A stretch of DNA of 8,842 nt from Flavobacteriales bacterium UBA7519. GTDB lineage: Bacteria; Bacteroidota; Bacteroidia; Flavobacteriales; Weeksellaceae. The notes under the pieces were generated by a model. It was not told where the DNA came from. It made no database searches and saw only the letters and a list, made by a program, of their open reading frames with translations. Numbering within the stretch: the stretch's first letter is position 1; each line of letters opens with the position of its first letter. The position numbers and the translations under genes were made by a program. The stretch is taken from assembly GCA_002476905.1 (NCBI GenBank), contig DLND01000213.1, positions 1-8,842 on the forward strand. Direction: 5' to 3'. Below, in pieces: positions 5,639 to 8,842 of the stretch.

Positions 5639-7102
5639 TTAATTCCCTTTGAAGGCTTTAATGGTTGAGTATTTTTCTTTTTTGTACAATTTGACAATGA
5701 AATCGAAGAATTTTTCTCTGAGGAAAAAGCCAATCAATCCTAAAACACACAAACTCGCCACAGCTGCCGTTGTCCCGAAAAAATATTTTGAAACTCCGAA
5801 AACTGCCATTGGCAAAACCATCTGTGGCAATAGAAGCAGGATATTTTTGAAACTGAAATTATTTTTCTTGCCCAATGTTTTTCCTCTTGCATTGAGGTCA
5901 ATCGGATTTTTGTTAAATGCACCCGATAACAAAACGACCTGAGAATTGACACCGACATTGTAAAGTCCGGCCGCCAAAAACGTGAAATACAAATCCCAAC
6001 TCACGAACGCATAACCAACTGCCAAAATCATACTCACGGCCACAGCACTCACAATCATCCACCATTTGGCTTTCAGATATTCTTTGTAAGGGACATTCAG
6101 CGTCATCATCAACGGATAATAGGAACTGTCGAAAGACGGAACTCTCTGCCCGAACAAAAACAGAAATCCACCCGTGACGAAAAGCCCCATAAACAGTTGC
6201 ATATACGCCGTTTTGTAAGCGGGAGAACTGAACAAAAGCAAACCGTAAAACAAGAATAGAAAACTTCCCAAAGCGATAGATTTTGCAGCTTTGCTTCGTT
6301 TTATCATTCGGATATCGTTGTTGATGAAAGTTCCAAGAACACCGTATTTATTCAGAAATTGGATGTTTTCTGTTTTGCCAACTTCCTGTTTCATTTCCAA
6401 ACCTTTGTCAAGATAGAAATTATCGTAAATGAATTTTCTGCAAAAAGTATAAAGAAGACCAAATATCACAATAGGTATCGCAATCGAATACCAATGGTTA
6501 TAAAACATCATAAAAAACTTCTCTGAAGCTGATGAAAGCGCAATGATATTGTAATAATCCAATCCGCCTGCAAGAACCAAAAGGCCACCAATAATCCAGA
6601 TAGCTAAATCTTTACCATTGAGAAGAATATTAATCAGATTGATGCTAAAACTCAGAATAATAACTGCCAAAATCCAAGAGAAACTGCCCAAAACCGAATA
6701 GCCGTTATAAAGCAAAATTCCTAACAACGGCAAATAAATAAAAAGCCCGCCCCAACTGAAAAATGACAGAAAAGTCTTGCTAATCATATAATTGACCAAC
6801 GTGGTTTTCTTGATGTTCATTGTCAGGAAAGGTTTGATATTCTGTGTTGGCATTTGCTGGAAAAAATATCTCAGGAACAAATCTGCTATCAGCCAATAAA
6901 TCATAAACTTGCTGATGAATGGCAATGGGTCGATATGCAATTCTTTTTTCGGAAAATAGTATGCTCCGAAAGCTATAAACACAAACATCGCCAGAAAATA
7001 CAACATTCCCAAAAGCTGGAAAATCTTAACAACAATATTAGTCGCCAAAGAACTGGATCTGAAAAAACTTTTGAATTCTAATCTTATAAATCGTTGCAGC
7101 AT
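5639..7102 (-). CDS. Polytopic membrane protein, putative ABC permease (probably DUF5687)
   Basis: A 487-residue integral membrane protein with about twelve hydrophobic segments (roughly 27-49, 63-82, 110-133, 141-163, 167-190, 205-222, 274-293, 299-319, 346-366, 371-393, 420-440, 444-462). The N-terminus MLQRFIRLEFKSFFRSSS, a charged amphipathic stretch before the first helix, is typical of ABC-2-like permeases. From memory the sequence resembles DUF5687, a Bacteroidota family found next to ABC ATPases; I could not verify this. The soluble loop at 223-272 contains the hydrophilic segment YLDKGLEMKQEVGKTEN. The two halves (about 1-222 and 273-487) each have six segments. The gene lies upstream of the ABC ATPase on the same strand with a 262-bp gap holding a repeat element. 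Substrate unknown. The ATG at 7102 directly precedes the amphipathic start. No clear TAnnTTTG promoter was found upstream. Confidence 0.85.
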   Translation of the reverse strand: MLQRFIRLEFKSFFRSSSLATNIVVKIFQLLGMLYFLAMFVFIAFGAYYFPKKELHIDPLPFISKFMIYWLIADLFLRYFFQQMPTQNIKPFLTMNIKKTTLVNYMISKTFLSFFSWGGLFIYLPLLGILLYNGYSVLGSFSWILAVIILSFSINLINILLNGKDLAIWIIGGLLVLAGGLDYYNIIALSSASEKFFMMFYNHWYSIAIPIVIFGLLYTFCRKFIYDNFYLDKGLEMKQEVGKTENIQFLNKYGVLGTFINNDIRMIKRSKAAKSIALGSFLFLFYGLLLFSSPAYKTAYMQLFMGLFVTGGFLFLFGQRVPSFDSSYYPLMMTLNVPYKEYLKAKWWMIVSAVAVSMILAVGYAFVSWDLYFTFLAAGLYNVGVNSQVVLLSGAFNKNPIDLNARGKTLGKKNNFSFKNILLLLPQMVLPMAVFGVSKYFFGTTAAVASLCVLGLIGFFLREKFFDFIVKLYKKEKYSTIKAFKGN

Positions 7103-7206
7103 AGAGATTTCTTTTTTTTGTTAAATTTAATGAAATTTAGAATTTGCTAATGTTTATATCTATTAAGTTCGATATTACAGCGAAATGTTACAAATAATTT
7201 TGATTT

Positions 7207-7235
7207 ACTAACATTATGATCCGATAAATGTTAGT
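7207..7235. promoter_or_regulatory. Inverted repeat between the divergent permease and dnaB genes
   Basis: ACTAACATT (7207-7215) and AATGTTAGT (7227-7235) are exact reverse complements with an 11-bp spacer. The core AATGTTA occurs a third time at 7184-7190. Centre-to-centre spacing of the arms is 20 bp, about two helical turns, which would suit a dimeric regulator. No regulator can be named. Confidence 0.35.
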
Positions 7236-7276
7236 TGTTTTCTCATAACTAAAATTATTGAAAGTCATAAAAATTC

Positions 7277-7291
7277 TATCTTTGTACAATG
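7277..7291 (+). promoter_or_regulatory. dnaB promoter -7 box, four bases before the start codon
   Basis: TATCTTTG (7277-7284) matches the TAnnTTTG consensus exactly and is identical to the prfA -7 box. The nearest -33-like TTG (7258-7260) is at a short 16-bp spacing. Transcription would begin at or within a few bases of the ATG at 7289, so the dnaB mRNA would be leaderless or nearly so. Confidence 0.55.
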
Positions 7292-8842
7292 GCACAGAAA
7301 GATACATTATCGAGTTTGATTCACGGTAATTTTGCAAAGGAACTCTCTATTTCAGATGGCAAAATGCCGCCCAATGCTTTGGATTTTGAACGAATCGTCA
7401 TCGGAACTTTTCTAATAGACAGAAAGGGGCTTGACCATTCCATCGATTTATTAACGCCTGATGTTTTTTACGACCCAAGGCATCAGACGATTTTCGCATC
7501 AATTTTAAAATTGTATGAGAGCAACTCTCCTATCGATTTGATGACGGTGATTCAGGATTTGAAAAAGAATGAAAAACTGAATCTTGCCGGCGGTGACCAT
7601 TATATCATAGATTTGACAATGGGTGTAAGTTCTTCTGCGCACATAGAATATCACGTTCGTGTGATTTTGGAGAAGTTCATTCTTCGTTCATTAATCAATG
7701 TATCTGCCAATGTTATCGATAGTTCTTACAAAGAGTCAACTGACGTTTTCGAATTGTTGGACAAAGCCGAACAATCTTTTTTTGAAATCACGAATGGAAC
7801 GATTAAAAAAGGATTCGACACTGCCAATTCATTAGTAAAAGAAGCGATTGACAAAATCAAATCGTTAAAAGATAAAGAAGGTTTGTCCGGAATTCCGTCC
7901 GGATTTACTGCCCTTGATAAAGAAACCGGAGGTTGGCAAAACTCTGACCTTATCATTATTGCGGCAAGACCGGCGATGGGGAAAACTGCTTTCATCTTAT
8001 CGATGGCGAGAAATATTTGCGTGGACCACAATATCCCAATGGCACTTTTCTCGCTGGAGATGGCATCGGTTCAGTTGATTACAAGGATGATTTCTTCTGA
8101 AACCGGAATTTCTTCTGAGAAATTAAGAAAAGGTCAAATGTCTGATGATGAATGGCAAAGGCTCTTCACCAACGTTTCTTCATTAGAAAATGCGCCACTT
8201 TATATTGATGAAACGCCTTCATTGTCAATCTTCGATTTCCGAGCAAAGTGCCGAAGACTGGTAATGCAACACGGCGTGAAAATCATTATGGTCGATTATC
8301 TACAGCTGATGACGGCCAGCTCTGGAAAAGGTGGTGGAAACCGTGAGCAGGAAATTGCGATGATTTCCCGTTCCCTGAAAGCGATTGCCAAAGAACTGAA
8401 CGTTCCAGTAATTGCACTTTCCCAGCTGTCCAGAACCGTGGAAACACGACCTGGGAAAAGACCGATGCTTTCCGACCTGCGGGAATCCGGAGCGATTGAG
8501 CAGGATGCGGATATCGTATCATTCATCTTCCGACCAGAGTATTATAAAATTGCAGTTTGGGACAATGACGAAGAAGGCGCAGAAACCAGCACGGAAAATC
8601 AGGCTGAAATCATCATTGCCAAGCACAGAAATGGTGCAACCGCAGATGTTCGTTTAGCCTTCCATAAGAATATCGGTAAGTTTGCTGATCTTGGAACCAA
8701 TTACGAGTACACACCATCCAACTTTGGACAGAAAGATGAACCTTCCGGTTTTGACAAGATCAACATCACGATAGATCCCGGCGCTGCTTTTGGGTTGCCA
8801 AACAACAACGTTTCCGGCTCCGCAATGAATAATGATGACGAT
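7289..8842 (+). CDS. dnaB: Replicative DNA helicase DnaB, C-terminus cut by the window end
   Basis: The hexameric helicase unwinds DNA at the replication fork and recruits primase. The frame is open for 518 codons to the last base, with no stop. The N-terminal primase-interaction domain covers about 25-130 (PPNALDFERIVIGTFL...). A linker follows, and the RecA-like C-terminal domain starts near 200 (GIPSGFTALDKETGGW). Walker A is ARPAMGKT (226-233) and Walker B IIMVDYLQL (332-340). Also visible are ALSQLSR (376-382), SDLRESGAIEQDAD (395-408) and the arginine-finger region AKHRNG (444-449). The domain is continuous, so there is no intein at the usual insertion sites. The tail after about 470 is low-complexity (FGLPNNNVSG, then NNDDD). 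Flavobacterial DnaB usually has about 520-530 residues, so probably only a few are missing. The ATG at 7289 gives MAQKDTLSSL, a family-like start. Confidence 0.97.
   Translation, partial: MAQKDTLSSLIHGNFAKELSISDGKMPPNALDFERIVIGTFLIDRKGLDHSIDLLTPDVFYDPRHQTIFASILKLYESNSPIDLMTVIQDLKKNEKLNLAGGDHYIIDLTMGVSSSAHIEYHVRVILEKFILRSLINVSANVIDSSYKESTDVFELLDKAEQSFFEITNGTIKKGFDTANSLVKEAIDKIKSLKDKEGLSGIPSGFTALDKETGGWQNSDLIIIAARPAMGKTAFILSMARNICVDHNIPMALFSLEMASVQLITRMISSETGISSEKLRKGQMSDDEWQRLFTNVSSLENAPLYIDETPSLSIFDFRAKCRRLVMQHGVKIIMVDYLQLMTASSGKGGGNREQEIAMISRSLKAIAKELNVPVIALSQLSRTVETRPGKRPMLSDLRESGAIEQDADIVSFIFRPEYYKIAVWDNDEEGAETSTENQAEIIIAKHRNGATADVRLAFHKNIGKFADLGTNYEYTPSNFGQKDEPSGFDKINITIDPGAAFGLPNNNVSGSAMNNDDD

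Noticed and set aside
8286..8526. Antisense open frames of 76-78 codons inside dnaB
   Set aside because: They lie opposite the most conserved part of DnaB. Their openness is explained by the codon pattern of the sense gene, and their products show no domain features.
7289..8842. Intein or frameshift in dnaB, a common intein host
   Set aside because: The Walker A, Walker B and arginine-finger regions read through in one frame with normal spacing.

Overview
The window looks like chromosomal DNA of a flavobacterium, most likely from the Chryseobacterium group (Weeksellaceae). This rests on several things: AT-rich sequence, promoters of the Bacteroidota form TTTG-N19/20-TAnnTTTG, start codons preceded by A-rich sequence instead of Shine-Dalgarno sites, and protein sequences (DnaB, RF1, FumC) of flavobacterial character. 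The genus is my inference; nothing was searched.

Layout from left to right. A plus-strand terminator (5-39) closes a gene that lies outside the window. It faces the terminator of prfA (minus, 128-1216, peptide chain release factor 1). A 392-bp gene-free stretch (1217-1608) holds the prfA promoter, a diverged repeat arm, a 110-bp inverted-repeat element and the terminator of the next gene. That gene (minus, 1609-1884) encodes a 91-residue two-helix membrane protein with a histidine-rich tail, which I do not recognise. Its promoter stands back to back with a promoter for fumC (plus, 2158-3552, class II fumarase). The fumC leader carries an intergenic repeat element. After a strong fumC terminator come a Crp/Fnr-type regulator (plus, 3630-4190) and a small multidrug resistance transporter of the SugE/Gdx subtype (plus, 4265-4594). 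They probably form one unit. A second copy of the inverted-repeat element (4610-4659) lies in the convergent gap before an ABC transporter ATPase (minus, 4666-5376). The ATPase pairs with an upstream polytopic membrane protein (minus, 5639-7102, probably DUF5687), and the two genes are separated by a second copy of the element seen in front of fumC. Divergent from the membrane protein, dnaB (plus, from 7289) runs off the window end after 518 codons.

The genes are housekeeping functions (translation termination, TCA cycle, replication) interleaved with two small transport units. I see no phage, transposase, CRISPR array or defence locus. The unusual content is intergenic. Two separate repeat families each occur twice: palindromes built on CTATGTGTCTATGTGGT, and longer elements framed by AGCC..G.TTG.AGCGG and GAGCGGAA..CGG. 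There is also an apparently leaderless dnaB promoter and an unrecognised small membrane protein gene with its own promoter and terminator.
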